Part shown: piece by piece, positions 37,501 to 46,620 of the stretch | Position numbering within the stretch: the stretch's first letter is position 1 | Layout: the number at the start of each line of letters is the position of its first letter | Source: Nyssa sinensis | Taxonomy: Eukaryota; Streptophyta; Magnoliopsida; Cornales; Nyssaceae | Direction: 5' to 3' | DNA: 64,000 nt | Assembly (NCBI GenBank): GCA_008638375.1 | Contig: CM018031.1 | Coordinates: 7,154,062-7,218,061 of the forward strand | Notes under the pieces: model-generated | What the model saw: the letters and a program-made list of their open reading frames with translations, nothing else | Told to the model about the DNA's origin: nothing | The model's database searches: none | Position numbers and translations under genes: made by a program

Positions 37501-40500
37501 TCTGCCAACCTCTCAGTTGGTGGCCAGGTTGAAGCCAAGTATCCAGCTTTGCTTTTCAAGCAGCAGCTTACTGCTTATGTGGAGAAGATATATGGGATTA
37601 TTAGAGACAATTTAAAGAAGGATTTGTCATCACTTATTTCTTCTTGTATCCAGGTACAATGCCGTTCCCCAAAGTTTGATCCTTTATTACTCTGAAAATT
37701 ACTCCCTGTAATCTTAGGAGCTTTTTGGTTTTTATTTGGATGTTGTTTTCCTTTTTTTTTTCTCGTTAACTTTTCCCCCTTTCTCCTTCACATATATCTT
37801 ACTGTGAGTCTGTTTAAGTTTAAAGAAATAAATCCTTTGTTACAAAAGTTGGTGGAGATGCCATCTAGAATAGTGTTGCATCATGTATAGGGTCTAGTTC
37901 TAAATTTTTGCTTATTTTGTTTACTTTCTCTTGCTTTCCTTAAAACTAATTAATATTGTCAATATATTAAGCTTTTGTTTATTGATTAAGTGGAGAATGT
38001 GTCTTTTTTGATCCACTATGTTTGGCCGGGTTCAAAATCTTGCCCTATACTGAGTTGACCTGGCCTTGTCAACTTGGAATCGCTGCCATCCATTTTGATA
38101 CCGAGTAATGAAACAAGTATATCACAAAATGGGCATGAATCGGGTATTTTAGGCTTGACTTGGATTGACTCGGCTGAATCAATTGTTTATTTAAATGAAT
38201 CGTGAGACGACCTGCAATATGACTGAGTCTCCCCGAGTCAAATCGTGGGATGTATTATGTCTTGGTCAGCTGCCAAATGGGTTTCATAAGGACCCACCAA
38301 CAATTTAAACAAAGGAAGCCTCGGGTGCAGTTTTCTTCTTGGTTTTTATTCAATTTTAAGAATTGGTCTTCCAACTTCCAACTTAATACATTTATTGAGA
38401 ATCCCATCAAAAGTGAAGACCTTTTTTGGTTCTTTTATATATATATATTACTCTTATTAAAATTTTGTAAATCTGATTAATTTTAACAAAGATTCATTGT
38501 CATTGTAGACTAAGCCAAGGATCAAAATTTTGTTTCGTAGTGTTGTTTCGGTCACCTAGAAAACAGAAACATTTCGGAAATGCTTCGGAGATGTTTCAGA
38601 AATATAGTGGAAACGATGAAAAAAATTAAAATGTATAAAAACATTTGAAAATATAAAGTAAAATATATGAATGTGTAAAGATAAATATTATAATTAATTG
38701 AAAATGTTTTAGGGTACATGTTCATACATACAAGAAGATACTAGGGTGACATTAAAAAAAAAAACGTAAATGTTAATTAGTTATTAATACTAAATAACTT
38801 TTTTCTTATTAAAAACTAGTATAAAATATTTTGAGCTAATTTGTTTATGTAATATGAATTTATTATATATTTGCTATGAAACATGTAAAATTATTATAAA
38901 GTATAAAATAATAAATATATATATATATATATTGTGTAATATCCACAAATTAGATAATTTGACACAAGTTACATATAATATAATAAGTAAAAATATAGTA
39001 GTTTAAACCTATTATAATTAGTAATTAAGTATTAAAATAAATTATTTATCTACATTTTATTTCCACTACTTTTACTTTTCATTGTCTACTGTTTTTGAAA
39101 ACTAGAAATATCTTCATATAATTTTGGGTTTTAATCTTTCAATCTCATCCATTTAAAAAACAAATGAATATTATCTTTTAGTAACTTGTAGAAGTATTGC
39201 TGATACCAAAGAAATGTTTCCATTGTTTTGGTGTATTTTCACTAGTTTCGGTATGTTTTTACGGAAACAACTTTGTTTCTATAAAAACATATTTCGATAT
39301 TCCACTAGTCTTTTGTTTCGATTCACTAGGAAACAAAAACGTTTCGTCCGTTTTGATGGAAACCATGCGAAATCTTGATCCCTGGACTTAGCCTAGAGCG
39401 TAGAACTAAGGGGGGAACCATTGTAGATTTAAGTGTTTTGTATGAGATAATTTAGATCTCTGTATGCATGCATTTTTTTTTCTTCTGAAACATATAAACA
39501 AATTCAATTTTTGAATAGTCTTTGAAGATTGTAAATCTATAGTGTAACCAAAAAAAAAATGAAAAAAAAATGAAGCAAAGTCACATATCTAGTTTTGCAA
39601 TTTCTCCAAAATATGTTGAAATCATTAATTTTTATAATCTCTGTATTTTTTTTTTAAATTTTGAAAGTATATAAAACTAACGAAAACATCATTACTAACT
39701 ATATGAAATTAAATGACTAAATGATTTTTCACAACTTTAAGACATGTTGAATTCTAATAAATTGCAAGAAAACCACATGTTTGCCTTACAAACTCTTCAA
39801 GAAAAGTTTATTTTTGTTATTTTTGATTTTAAAAAAATAAAAAAATAATTTAAAGAATTAAATGAGTCAAGAAAATTGTGAGATACGTTGAAAAATTAAT
39901 AAATTGCTAGAAAATTCTATATTTGCTGCGAATTTCGAAGTGTAGATGAAAGTTGGGGTGAAGACTATTTGAAATGATGAAAAGGTGTTGACAATGAGAA
40001 TGTAATATGTATATATTTCTGAATTATTTTGAATTTTTATTATGGACTATAGAGTGTTAAGTAATTCATGAATAGAATGGTATATAGTACCTGTATTAAT
40101 CTATATTATATATTCTTTATGTTTAATTTAGTTCTTTTATACATTTATTTTGCTACCTCTATTATTTCTAAATTTTTCATAATTTTTTTAGAATTTTTTA
40201 AGCCTCATTTGTAGTATGTCTTTGTGTATTGCCCGATTCAGTTCCCAGATGCTGGGATTAAGGCCGCCACCCCCCTGCAGGAGTTAGCAGCTTGTGACCC
40301 TTGGGTTTTGGTGTGTTTGTTCAATCTTTTTTGGGCTGTATATAAAAGCCAAAAACTAGGTCCATAAAAAAATATTCATTTTTTAATAATCGTATCTCAT
40401 GAATAAGCCTCTTCTTTTGATCCATAGGCTATATGCAGGAATTATTATTACTGCAATCTAAAGTTGCAAATTCATGCCACCAATTTTTGTTACCCTTACA

Positions 40501-43500
40501 ACACAGGCACTAAGAACATCAAGAGAAATTTTCTTTTTGATTAGTAAGATAATTGTATAAAAAAAGTGTGGGAGGAGGATGAACCCATATTTACAAGAAA
40601 GACTACAAAATAATACATACATAGGAAAGGTCTCTTTGACCCAAAAGTATAACAAACACAAAATTATCCTTAAAAGTAAAAGGGGACAGCTCTATCGTAT
40701 TTTTTTTTTTTTTTATCTCCACGCACCAAAGAAGACAAAAAGGTGATGTTCTTCATTCTAACTTCACTTCTATTCTAACACGGCTGCATCTCTAACTCAA
40801 AAAACTTTCTTGACTTTAGCTGGCTGCACCCAAGAGATTTCGGAACGAGAAAAAAATCAGATTCCAAACATCCGAAGAAAACCCACAGTGAATTAGAAAA
40901 TGGTCTAGCAATTCTGCTGCATTTTTACACATACTAAAACAACCAACCAACTGAAATCCCCTTCTTTGCAAGTTATCCATTTTTAAAATGGCCCTCCAAG
41001 CCACCGTTGAAGCAAAAAAGCCACCTTGGTTGGCACCTGAGAACTCCAAATAATTTTCCAAAACATCTCCCTATTCCCAATCAGCTCCTTATAATATGAG
41101 CACACTGTGAATTGTCTAGGACTATTTGCAGTCCAAACAATGGAATCCTCCATTCCTTCATGCACATTAAATCTAATCAATACCTCATATCTTTTTTTTT
41201 TTTTTTTGGGTACATAAAATGGGTATGCAGTAGGCTACTCCACGTACCTGCCAGGGAGTATTGCCCCTCAGCACCACACAGTCATCTGCGGAAGCATCTA
41301 CGTCGGGGCTGAAGCTTAGGTTCCACTGCCTGCTCTGGGCGCTGAAGAGTAGGTTTAACCCTACCAAGCGACTATGGAGACTTGAACCGAAGCATTGAGC
41401 GAGGAAATCCAAGTTCTTACCCACTGAACGAACCACTCGGTGGTAATGCCTCGTATCTTTACCAATCAAAACAATCTACTCAATACCTTCATTAACCCAG
41501 CTACATCCTCCACCTCCCAATTGTGGACTTCCTTATAACACGAGGACTCCACACAGAAACTCCCCCTCCAAAGAAACAATCCACAACATAGGCATTTGAA
41601 CAAGCTGGGAAGTTGAATCTTCAAAGCCCTATCCCCGCACCAAGGATGCTCCCAAAACTTCATGCTTGTCCTCTCCCCAATCTAAAAACCTGATAAGCTG
41701 CTTGAAATCCGCTACAAGAAGGAAATGTTACGATCAAAGTGGCAAAAATATGTATAGGAGAGGGCGGGGGATTTATAGCTAATACTTTAGGGTATGAGAT
41801 TGTTGGCCACTTGTACTTTCTTATGTTTGATATTTGAGACAAACCTGTTAGTTTTTTTAATATTCTGTATCATTTTAAATATGTTTGAAATAACATATAT
41901 CATAACATAATGCTCTTGTGTGGTTGAATGGGTTTATTCAGATTAACATGACATATTAAATAAAACAGGTTGGGTTAATTGGTTTGAAGCTAGAATCCGT
42001 AACTTGACTTGTTTATTGTATGGGGTAAAGTTAAGCGTATTAACTGATTCAAAGCAAAGGCTAGTCAGGCCAAACTCTCTAACCATGTCTTGGGTTCAAG
42101 TCATGTATGAGGGTCATTTCATAAATGACCATGCTTAGATTCTCTGCTTGATTGGTACACATTCTCTTACTTGCCTTGAACTAATCATTCTTACAAGTAT
42201 ATTAGGATTTTGTTAATTGATTAAGTGGAAAAAAAATATTGTTTGATTACTGGTGTAGGTTTGTTTATTCAGCCTTTTTCTTGAGCTTTTTCCTTGTTAA
42301 AATGTCTTCTTTGATCCATTGGCTATGTGCATGAGTTCTGATTGTTGAATTCTAGAGATGCAAACTTCTGACACAAATTATTGTTACCCTTACAACTCAG
42401 GCACCGAGAACATCAAGAGGAAATGTTTTGCGAGCATCTGGGCGATCCTCTGGCAATAGTCCTCCAGCTAGTCACTGGAAGAGCATCATTGAGAGCCTAA
42501 ATGGGCTTCTCAGTACACTGAAAGAAAATTTTGTATGCAATTTTCACTCATTACTAGATTGAGTGGCATTATGATTCCTTTGTTTTGGATTCATGTTTAC
42601 CCTTGTTGTTTCAGGTGCCTCCAATTCTTTGTCAGAGAATCTTTGCTCAGATTTTCTCTTATACTAATGTACAGCTTTTTAATAGGTAGCTGATCCATTC
42701 TCATAATTGGAATGTTTGACATTATGTTCAATTATAGTAATTTGTGAATTGTAATATTGTTATCTGCAGCCTTCTTCTTCGTCGAGAATGTTGCACGTTC
42801 AGCAATGGGGAATATGTGAAGGCTGGGTTAGCTGAATTAGAACTATGGTGTTGCGAAGCAACAGAAGAGGTATCTTTTGTTTAATAACTGGTGAAATGAT
42901 ACATTTTTAAAAGCCGTGACCTAGTGCTAGTCCCCTTTCAATATGAGTGCTGGGATGGTGACCTGGGGTACAGACCTGACCTCCGGTTTAGTTTGCATGT
43001 GTTGGCTGCCTCATGGCTGAGACTTGAGCCCAAATTCTCATGCTTGGCAATCCAAACCCCTGGAAGATTATTATGTTACTTCTATTACTGTTACAGTTGG
43101 TGTAATCATCATTATTTGGACGTGCCTATTTTCTCTATATCAGTAGATGCTGTAGTTCTTACAGAATGACTAATTGTTTGTCTGCTATGCCTCCTGTTGC
43201 AGTATGCAGGCTCATCCTGGGATGAACTAAAACACGTGAGGCAGGCTGTTGGATTCTTGGTATGTTTCTCTTGTTCTTTGTCAAATCTTGGTAGAGATGT
43301 TGTGGAAATCCCGAATGATTTAGGAAGGATTTGAAGGAGATAGTGATAGAAGATTGAGGCAGATATTTAGGCTAATTTCTTGAGTTGATCTTTTTTTTTA
43401 TTTCCATTTCTGGTTCTCCGTGTATATGTTAAATAGTGATCCTAGCTTGTAAATTATACACAATTGAATATAGAAAATTAGTCTTATTTTCTACAGATGT

Positions 43501-45624
43501 GTTAGCTTTAGATACTTTCTATGTTGTTGAATATTAAGTATGATGCTCTTAGAACATTTCATAAGTTTTTGTGCTCAGTGATAGTCTTTCAGTGCCATGG
43601 AACTACTTTAGTTTAGCAAAACTATCTCTTTTCCTTGGGACTCCTGAAATATCTTTTGTGAAATTGATGTCTTCTTATCTCTTTAGTTACTATTCCGAGT
43701 TTTTCCTTTATATGTTTCAAGTATAGGTTTTTATGTTTCAAGTATCAATCTGCGAGAATGTGATCACTTCTTTTTTTTAAATTGAAATAAATACTATAAT
43801 AGACTTGCAATTATTGATGGGATTGATATCACTAGTTCAGAATCTTAAATTACCCGCTTGTGTCTTTGGCATCACAGCTGAAGTGATGAAGTTGTTCCCT
43901 TATAAAACTTCACACATATATGTACTGTATGTTGCTGGGATCTCACCGCCAGTTATTTGCTTGAGTGGTGTCTCTGGCCACCCCCAAAAGGAGAGGTTTA
44001 AGGTTCAAGTCCCAGTTGAGGACTGGTGTGTATCTCTTGTAAAAAAAAAAAAAAGGCATCTCTTTTACTTGATGATTGAAACAAATCACTCTACATTTCA
44101 TGGAACCGTTACGTGTCTTGGGTTTGGTTGTATCTAGGCCCTTATATATTTATTTTTTATATCATATAATCTTAAGAGACATGGACACTGTCAAAGTTAC
44201 CAGAAGTAGGGTACAGGTACATACTAAAAAGGTAAATAACTTGTGAAGATGAAGATGAGAAACATTTTAATCTTGTGGGGTGGATCATTTGGGGGTTTTG
44301 ACATTATGGGCTATTTGAAATTACAATTATTGAGGCAGTGCATTTAAAATCATTAAAAGTAAGTACATATTATGGTGAAACCTGCCTTTATCCAAAACCA
44401 AAAAGAGAAGTAAACCTCAGATTGTTCCTTTCTTGTGGATTGTTCCTCTCTGGGTTGGCGGCTTATTTCATCTCCTGCAACAACTGGTTGGGCAAAGAAA
44501 GTTATTTTCGTGTCATGTTTCTGATCTTCTTCACATGTTGAAGTCCCTTTTTTTTTTGTTTGTGTGTGTGTGTGTATGTGTATTCAGTGATTGGTAGGAG
44601 GTGCTTTTGTGATGAGCTATAGCTTCCTTAAAATCTGGTTACTCATTGAAGTATAAGATATAGAATATTATGCCTGTGATGGCTGAAAACTTGTGCCTGT
44701 CTTAGTTTGAATTACCCTACATGTTTACATGCAGGTTATACATCAGAAGTCAAGAATTTCCTATGATGATATTACGAATGACCTCTGCCCTGTAAGTCCC
44801 CTCTCTCTTTCTGTGTGTGAGTGTGTGTCCCACCCATGGGGGGTTGGGGGGGGGGGGGGTGTGGAAGAGTTAGGGAAGTATTTGGAATATACAGTTAAGT
44901 TGGTGAGAGCATGTTGTTCCTGGATTATCTTAATTTGGGCCAAAGTTTCTTGTGCATGAAGAAGTTGAATTATGAAGTTTTCTTGTTGTTACTGGAGTAA
45001 CATGATATAATTCTTGAATTTCATTTGTTAGGATTTCGTTCATGACGTGTGATTGGTTTATGGATTGTTTTGAGTGTTATGGGATTAAATCAGGGTACAT
45101 AGAGTTAAGATCTCTCTACATATATTTCTAATTGACGCATGTATTTTATCAGATTCTGAGTGTACAACAGCTTTATAGAGTATGTACACTCTACTGGGAT
45201 GACAACTACAACACTCGAAGTGTATCTCCTGATGTAAGTTTAAAGAAACAAAAATAGAATTCTTTTCTTTAAAGGTTAGGGATTTTGTCTTCTTATCTGG
45301 CAATTGTTCGCATATATGTATGGTCTGCCCCCTGCTTGTACAGGTTATTTCCAGCATGAAGGTACTAATGACGGAGGACTCCAACGATGCTGATAGCAAC
45401 TCCTTTTTGTTGGATGACGATTCCAGGTATAGTGATAATGCAGATCCTTCCACTTAGAAAATACAAAATTATATTCCAGATTACCGCTAATTATGCTTTA
45501 TAACTGCAGCATCCCCTTCTCCATTGATGACATTGACAATTCCGTCAAAGAGAAGGATTTCTTGGATGCAAAACCTGCTGCAGAGCTTCTTGAAAATCCA
45601 GCCTTCCAATTTTTACAGGAATAG
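13522..45624 (+). CDS. XI-2: Class XI myosin heavy chain (XI-2/MYA2-like), 40 exons, frameshifted
   Basis: Actin-based motor that moves organelles and vesicles and drives cytoplasmic streaming. All 40 exons are consistent with GT-AG splicing and give 4552 coding nt. Removing one extra base gives 4551 nt, or 1516 aa, close to Arabidopsis MYA2 (about 1505). Domain order is SH3-like, motor, six IQ, coiled coil, globular tail; exon coordinates are in the domain entries. Exon 1 is only the ATG (13522-13524), a split after the start that I recall as common in plant myosin XI genes. Residues such as [16 protein letters not shown] and the C-terminal [11 protein letters not shown] favour XI-2 over XI-K. 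Oddities: an extra T at 25909 creates a stop at about codon 779; the linker exon is duplicated in tandem; introns of 5.2 kb (28914-34147) and 4.7 kb (37654-42400) are swollen by transposons. Introns 15017-16425 and 17668-20454 hold no recognised gene. Confidence 0.9.
13963..14496. repeat. 278-bp tandem duplication in myosin intron 1
   Basis: Copies 13963-14216 and 14241-14496 share blocks such as ttcctcggaaccaaacattt and atatggcaaacccttgcctg at a constant offset of 278 bases with few differences. The antisense open frames in both copies are by-products of the duplication. The copies are joined by the hairpin at 14206-14244. Confidence 0.9.
14206..14244. repeat. Perfect 15-bp inverted repeat at the duplication junction
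   Basis: Arms aaattggctgaacat (14206-14220) and atgttcagccaattt (14230-14244) are exact reverse complements around a 9-base loop. The hairpin sits exactly between the two 278-bp copies. A partial arm, aaattggctgaacc, recurs at the end of copy 2. Confidence 0.85.
14888..24835 (+). CDS. XI-2: Myosin XI exons 2-19: SH3-like and motor domain
   Basis: Exons: 14888-15016, 16426-16569, 16792-16937, 17029-17185, 17352-17410, 17508-17667, 20455-20604, 20689-20825, 20930-21076, 21172-21273, 21684-21741, 21836-21937, 23651-23688, 23817-23943, 24065-24235, 24324-24455, 24551-24660, 24775-24835. They encode residues 2 to about 711. Visible motor motifs are the P-loop GESGAGKT (156-163), switch I NNNSSRFGK across exons 6/7, switch II DIYGFES (434-440), the actin-binding helix region (EALFxxL-like [19 protein letters not shown] in exon 17) and the SH helix segment [16 protein letters not shown]. 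No catalytic residue looks lost. Reading frame and phases are intact through all these exons, so the motor itself appears functional. Confidence 0.93.
15095..15430. mobile_element. Tourist/PIF-Harbinger-like MITE in myosin intron 2
   Basis: The element is 336 bp, AT-rich and non-coding. Its left end, tgttatgtttggttttgatt, matches the reverse complement of its right end, cgttatgcttggtttagatt, with four mismatches in 20. Both ends are flanked by TTA, the 3-bp target duplication usual for PIF/Harbinger elements. The flanking TTA may be chance in AT-rich DNA. Confidence 0.55.
22046..22090 (+). pseudogene. Decayed intronic copy of the end of myosin exon 13
   Basis: The end of exon 13 ([15 protein letters not shown] plus its gt donor, 21893-21940) recurs 150 bases downstream in the following intron. 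The copy encodes [10 protein letters not shown], then a gtctgt donor, and has an in-frame TAG where the exon has GAG. The downstream intron sequence is also repeated in diverged form (ctctataacttttattgcca versus ctctatattgttaatta). With no obvious acceptor and an internal stop it is unlikely to be used. Confidence 0.7.
25587..27198 (+). CDS. XI-2: Myosin XI exons 20-22: converter end and IQ neck, with frameshift
   Basis: Exons 25587-25764, 25886-26092 and 27079-27198. Exon 20 opens [20 protein letters not shown] (end of the converter), followed by IQ motifs: [66 protein letters not shown] and [14 protein letters not shown]. These bind calmodulin-like light chains. Exon 20 leaves one base of a codon, so exon 21 should be 206 nt long; it is 207. 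Read from the acceptor the frame gives GEVARHHY and then TGA (25909-25911). Dropping the T at 25909 restores [14 protein letters not shown], the family sequence. An AG at 25924-25925 could act as an acceptor and restore frame by skipping 40 nt. Confidence 0.9.
27783..28617 (+). mobile_element. 5'-truncated L1-type LINE fragment in myosin intron 22
   Basis: An open frame (27783-28520) encodes the zinc-binding reverse transcriptase tail (zf-RVT) of plant L1-like LINEs: [18 protein letters not shown], then [37 protein letters not shown] and the Cys/His cluster [15 protein letters not shown]. It is followed by a 3' UTR ending in ttatcaaaaaaaaa near 28608-28617. The reverse transcriptase core and ORF1 are missing. 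It lies in the same strand as the gene. Sequence just before it (27740-27815), with a tRNA-like B-box, may be a separate SINE piece. Confidence 0.85.
28815..35437 (+). CDS. XI-2: Myosin XI exons 23-28b: coiled coil and linker
   Basis: Exons 28815-28913, 34148-34360, 34512-34651, 34807-34921, 35006-35026, 35128-35193 and 35363-35437. The segment [13 protein letters not shown], then [17 protein letters not shown], is the strongly conserved start of the plant myosin XI coiled coil, which dimerises the heavy chain. Heptad-rich stretches follow ([33 protein letters not shown]). Exon 25 must end at 34651 before a weak gttgtt donor, giving Gly where relatives have Arg. Exon 27 is a 21-nt microexon (PSENGYH). 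Exons 28a and 28b are tandem duplicates, both phase 0, encoding [17 protein letters not shown] and [20 protein letters not shown] versions of one linker. Confidence 0.88.
29119..29218 (+). mobile_element. Short tRNA-derived SINE in myosin intron 23
   Basis: About 100 bp with an A-box-like tggtatctcc, a B-box ggttcaagtcc (29165-29175), and a ttatcaaaaaaagaaa tail. The layout matches the copy at 43955-44054. It is probably a polymerase III-derived SINE mobilised by LINE machinery. Confidence 0.6.
29590..30679 (-). mobile_element. Copia retrotransposon remnant (RT end, RNase H, LTR piece)
   Basis: On the minus strand the reverse transcriptase YVDD core lies at 30662-30673, followed by broken frames and then, at 30034-30333, a Copia RNase H region with [11 protein letters not shown] and [14 protein letters not shown] polypurine tract (ctcgagga) near 29766-29772 precedes TGTAAGAAA, a likely 3' LTR start, with LTR sequence down to about 29590. 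Stops and frameshifts make it inactive. Its upstream side is cut at 30680 by the hAT-like element. Confidence 0.75.
30680..31880. mobile_element. hAT-like non-autonomous element inserted in the Copia remnant
   Basis: The element is 1201 bp. Its left end taaaggtgtgac and right end gttgcaccccta form a 12-bp terminal inverted repeat with two mismatches. It is flanked by 8-bp direct repeats taggctag (30672-30679) and taaactag (31881-31888), 6 of 8 matching, as expected for hAT insertion. Subterminal GGGC/GGCC-rich DNA (ctcgggcgggccaggctcag and its inverted partner near 31840) is typical of plant hAT MITEs. No transposase frame is seen. Confidence 0.6.
32100..33310 (-). mobile_element. Degenerate LINE-ORF1-like sequence
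   Basis: On the minus strand, in broken frames, there are stretches such as RVVGVNGAF and [16 protein letters not shown] and others that resemble the DUF4283-type ORF1 of plant L1 elements. No intact frame or end could be defined. It could also be a captured fragment of another kind. Confidence 0.3.
33515..33860 (-). mobile_element. RTE-like LINE 3' fragment
   Basis: The plus strand reads actcaactcaactcacaaac, then cttgtcctaactatctggtt and tggctatgcgattcctg, the reverse complement of a widespread plant RTE-type LINE 3' end. A second, better preserved fragment is at 61520-61735. Non-coding here. Confidence 0.45.
35053..35518 (+). repeat. Tandem duplication of myosin exon 28 with flanking introns
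   Basis: Unit A, 35053-35274, and unit B, 35275-35518, are nearly identical: gatatttcttttcaatggta and catttgagttaattcttttg recur in each. Unit B has 22 extra bases containing the tctcttctacag acceptor and the codons for EP. Unit A lacks them but retains a usable ccacag acceptor. Both exon copies keep the catgtatgt donor and phase 0. Confidence 0.92.
36156..45624 (+). CDS. XI-2: Myosin XI exons 29-39: globular tail (DIL domain)
   Basis: Exons 36156-36326, 37131-37274, 37480-37653, 42401-42532, 42615-42685, 42770-42869, 43203-43259, 44735-44791, 45153-45233, 45344-45426 and 45510-45624, ending at TAG. This is the cargo-binding tail of class V/XI myosins, which receives adaptors such as MyoB and RAB-type partners. 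Landmarks are [84 protein letters not shown] and FLLDDDSSIPFS. The Ala-rich spacer that relatives carry before VEAKYPALL is short here. No stop or frameshift was found in these eleven exons, so the tail is still conserved despite lying downstream of the stop in exon 21. Confidence 0.92.
38506..39395. mobile_element. Terminal-inverted-repeat element in myosin intron 31
   Basis: About 890 bp. Its left end tagactaagccaaggatcaa matches the reverse complement of its right end, taggctaagtccagggatca, and inverted similarity of a gtttcg/cctag-rich type extends roughly 80 bp inward. The interior is AT-rich without open frames. The long inverted ends suggest a Mutator-like or other non-autonomous DNA element; I could not define the target duplication. 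Confidence 0.6.
40408..40529 (+). pseudogene. Decayed intronic copy of the start of myosin exon 32
   Basis: The sequence ttttgatccataggctat, ttgttacccttacaacacag and gcactaagaacatcaagaga repeats the intron end and start of exon 32 (42303-42425), which reads ttgttacccttacaactcag and gcaccgagaacatcaagagg. The copy keeps an AG acceptor but is cut off after about 22 exon bases by the antisense LINE that follows. Confidence 0.75.
40530..41714 (-). mobile_element. Antisense L1-type LINE fragment in myosin intron 31
   Basis: On the minus strand, frames encode the zf-RVT region seen also at 27.8 kb: [37 protein letters not shown] and LLDHFLIHC. Upstream on that strand is [20 protein letters not shown], a conserved stretch before zf-RVT. 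Several frameshifts and stops show decay. The 3' end (plus strand 40530) reads as an AT-rich tail ending in ttagtaag. Possible target repeats are aagagaaatttt (40518-40529) and aagaaggaaatgtt (41716-41729). A SINE sits inside it. Confidence 0.75.
41194..41444 (-). mobile_element. tRNA-derived SINE nested in the LINE
   Basis: On the minus strand it opens with an A-box-like gtggttcgttcagtggg, has B-box ggttcaagtctcc (plus 41376-41388), a unique body, and a poly(A) tail seen as a T-run at 41192-41207 on the plus strand. It is flanked by 15-bp direct repeats aatacctcatatctt (41179-41193) and aatgcctcgtatctt (41445-41459), with two mismatches. It interrupts the LINE coding sequence. Confidence 0.8.
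43955..44054 (+). mobile_element. Short tRNA-derived SINE in myosin intron 35
   Basis: About 100 bp: A-box-like gagtggtgtctctgg, B-box aggttcaagtccc (44001-44013), and a 14-base A tail (44041-44054). It belongs to the same short family as 29119-29218. Confidence 0.65.
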
Positions 45625-46620
45625 AGCTGTGGTTCCTCTAGCACTCTTTTCTTTTTCTGAATGCCCACAGATTGTCAGAGATAAGATAAAATTTTCTACT
45701 CTGGTCGATGCCGCGATGTAAATCCACGTCCAATTCTTCTCTCTAGATATGTTTTTCCTTATTCTAAAATCCGCTGCCCTGGATGTAAAAGTATTCTTTT
45801 AAGTTAGATTTGTAAAATTCATAGGTTTAGTCAAATAGTTAGAAGGGGCAGGGATGGATTTTAGTTGTTGATTGCCTTTTTTTTTATTTTTTATTTTGTA
45901 CCTTTTTTTCCCCTCCTTTTTGAAGGGTCACTTTGGGCCAGCAAAGAATTGTACTGATGACGAGGGAAATATATTTATCAATATAGTTTAGTGGAAGAGC
46001 TGCTCTTTGGCCCCTTCCCAATTTTTATTTTGTTCAAGCTGACAATATAATCCAAATAGCCAAAATTGGTTCTTGTATTAGACATTGAATCCAATCTAGC
46101 GATGTTGGTAAAAATAACTTTCTTTCTGGGTTTCTATGCAAAAGAATATTATTGTTCTCCCCAATACAATCTGAGCTAGTCGTTTGATTTTATTTTTATT
46201 TTTAATTTTTATTTTCTTCATTGTGGATTTACGAGCTTCCATCATTAATATAGACATCAACTTTTACTGCTTTTATGTTTGAGATCAATTAAGGTTCCGA
46301 ATGAAATTGGCATGGCTGAAGTATACATACGGAACTTGGAAACCTGTTCTGTGTCCTTTTCTTTTGTCATCTACATTTTCTGTGGGGTCTCAGAGACTAA
46401 CAGTAACAGGGCACTGGAGAAGATTTTCAAGATCTTATCTACTGCAACCAGAAGTTCTACCTGTAGGCTCAAACAGGGTTGGAATCTACAACCATCTTTA
46501 CAGTTTACACAGGTTATTTACCATTTGCTCCTACTGTTGCTTATGAATGATGAAGTTTTGCAAATAAAGAAGAGAGGAGATTTTGAAATTGTATTCTCAT
46601 TTATTTCAACTTCTCAGTGA
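45625..46620. other. 3' flank of the myosin gene
   Basis: The 3' UTR starts at 45625. There is no clear AATAAA close by; a U-rich stretch near 45876-45920 and aatatatttatcaatata near 45968 may guide 3' end formation. A 113-codon open frame at 46279-46620 has no recognisable domain and is probably chance. Confidence 0.5.

Noticed and set aside
46279..46620. 113-codon open frame downstream of myosin
   Set aside because: No domain, no splice or promoter context; overlapping frames are equally long.
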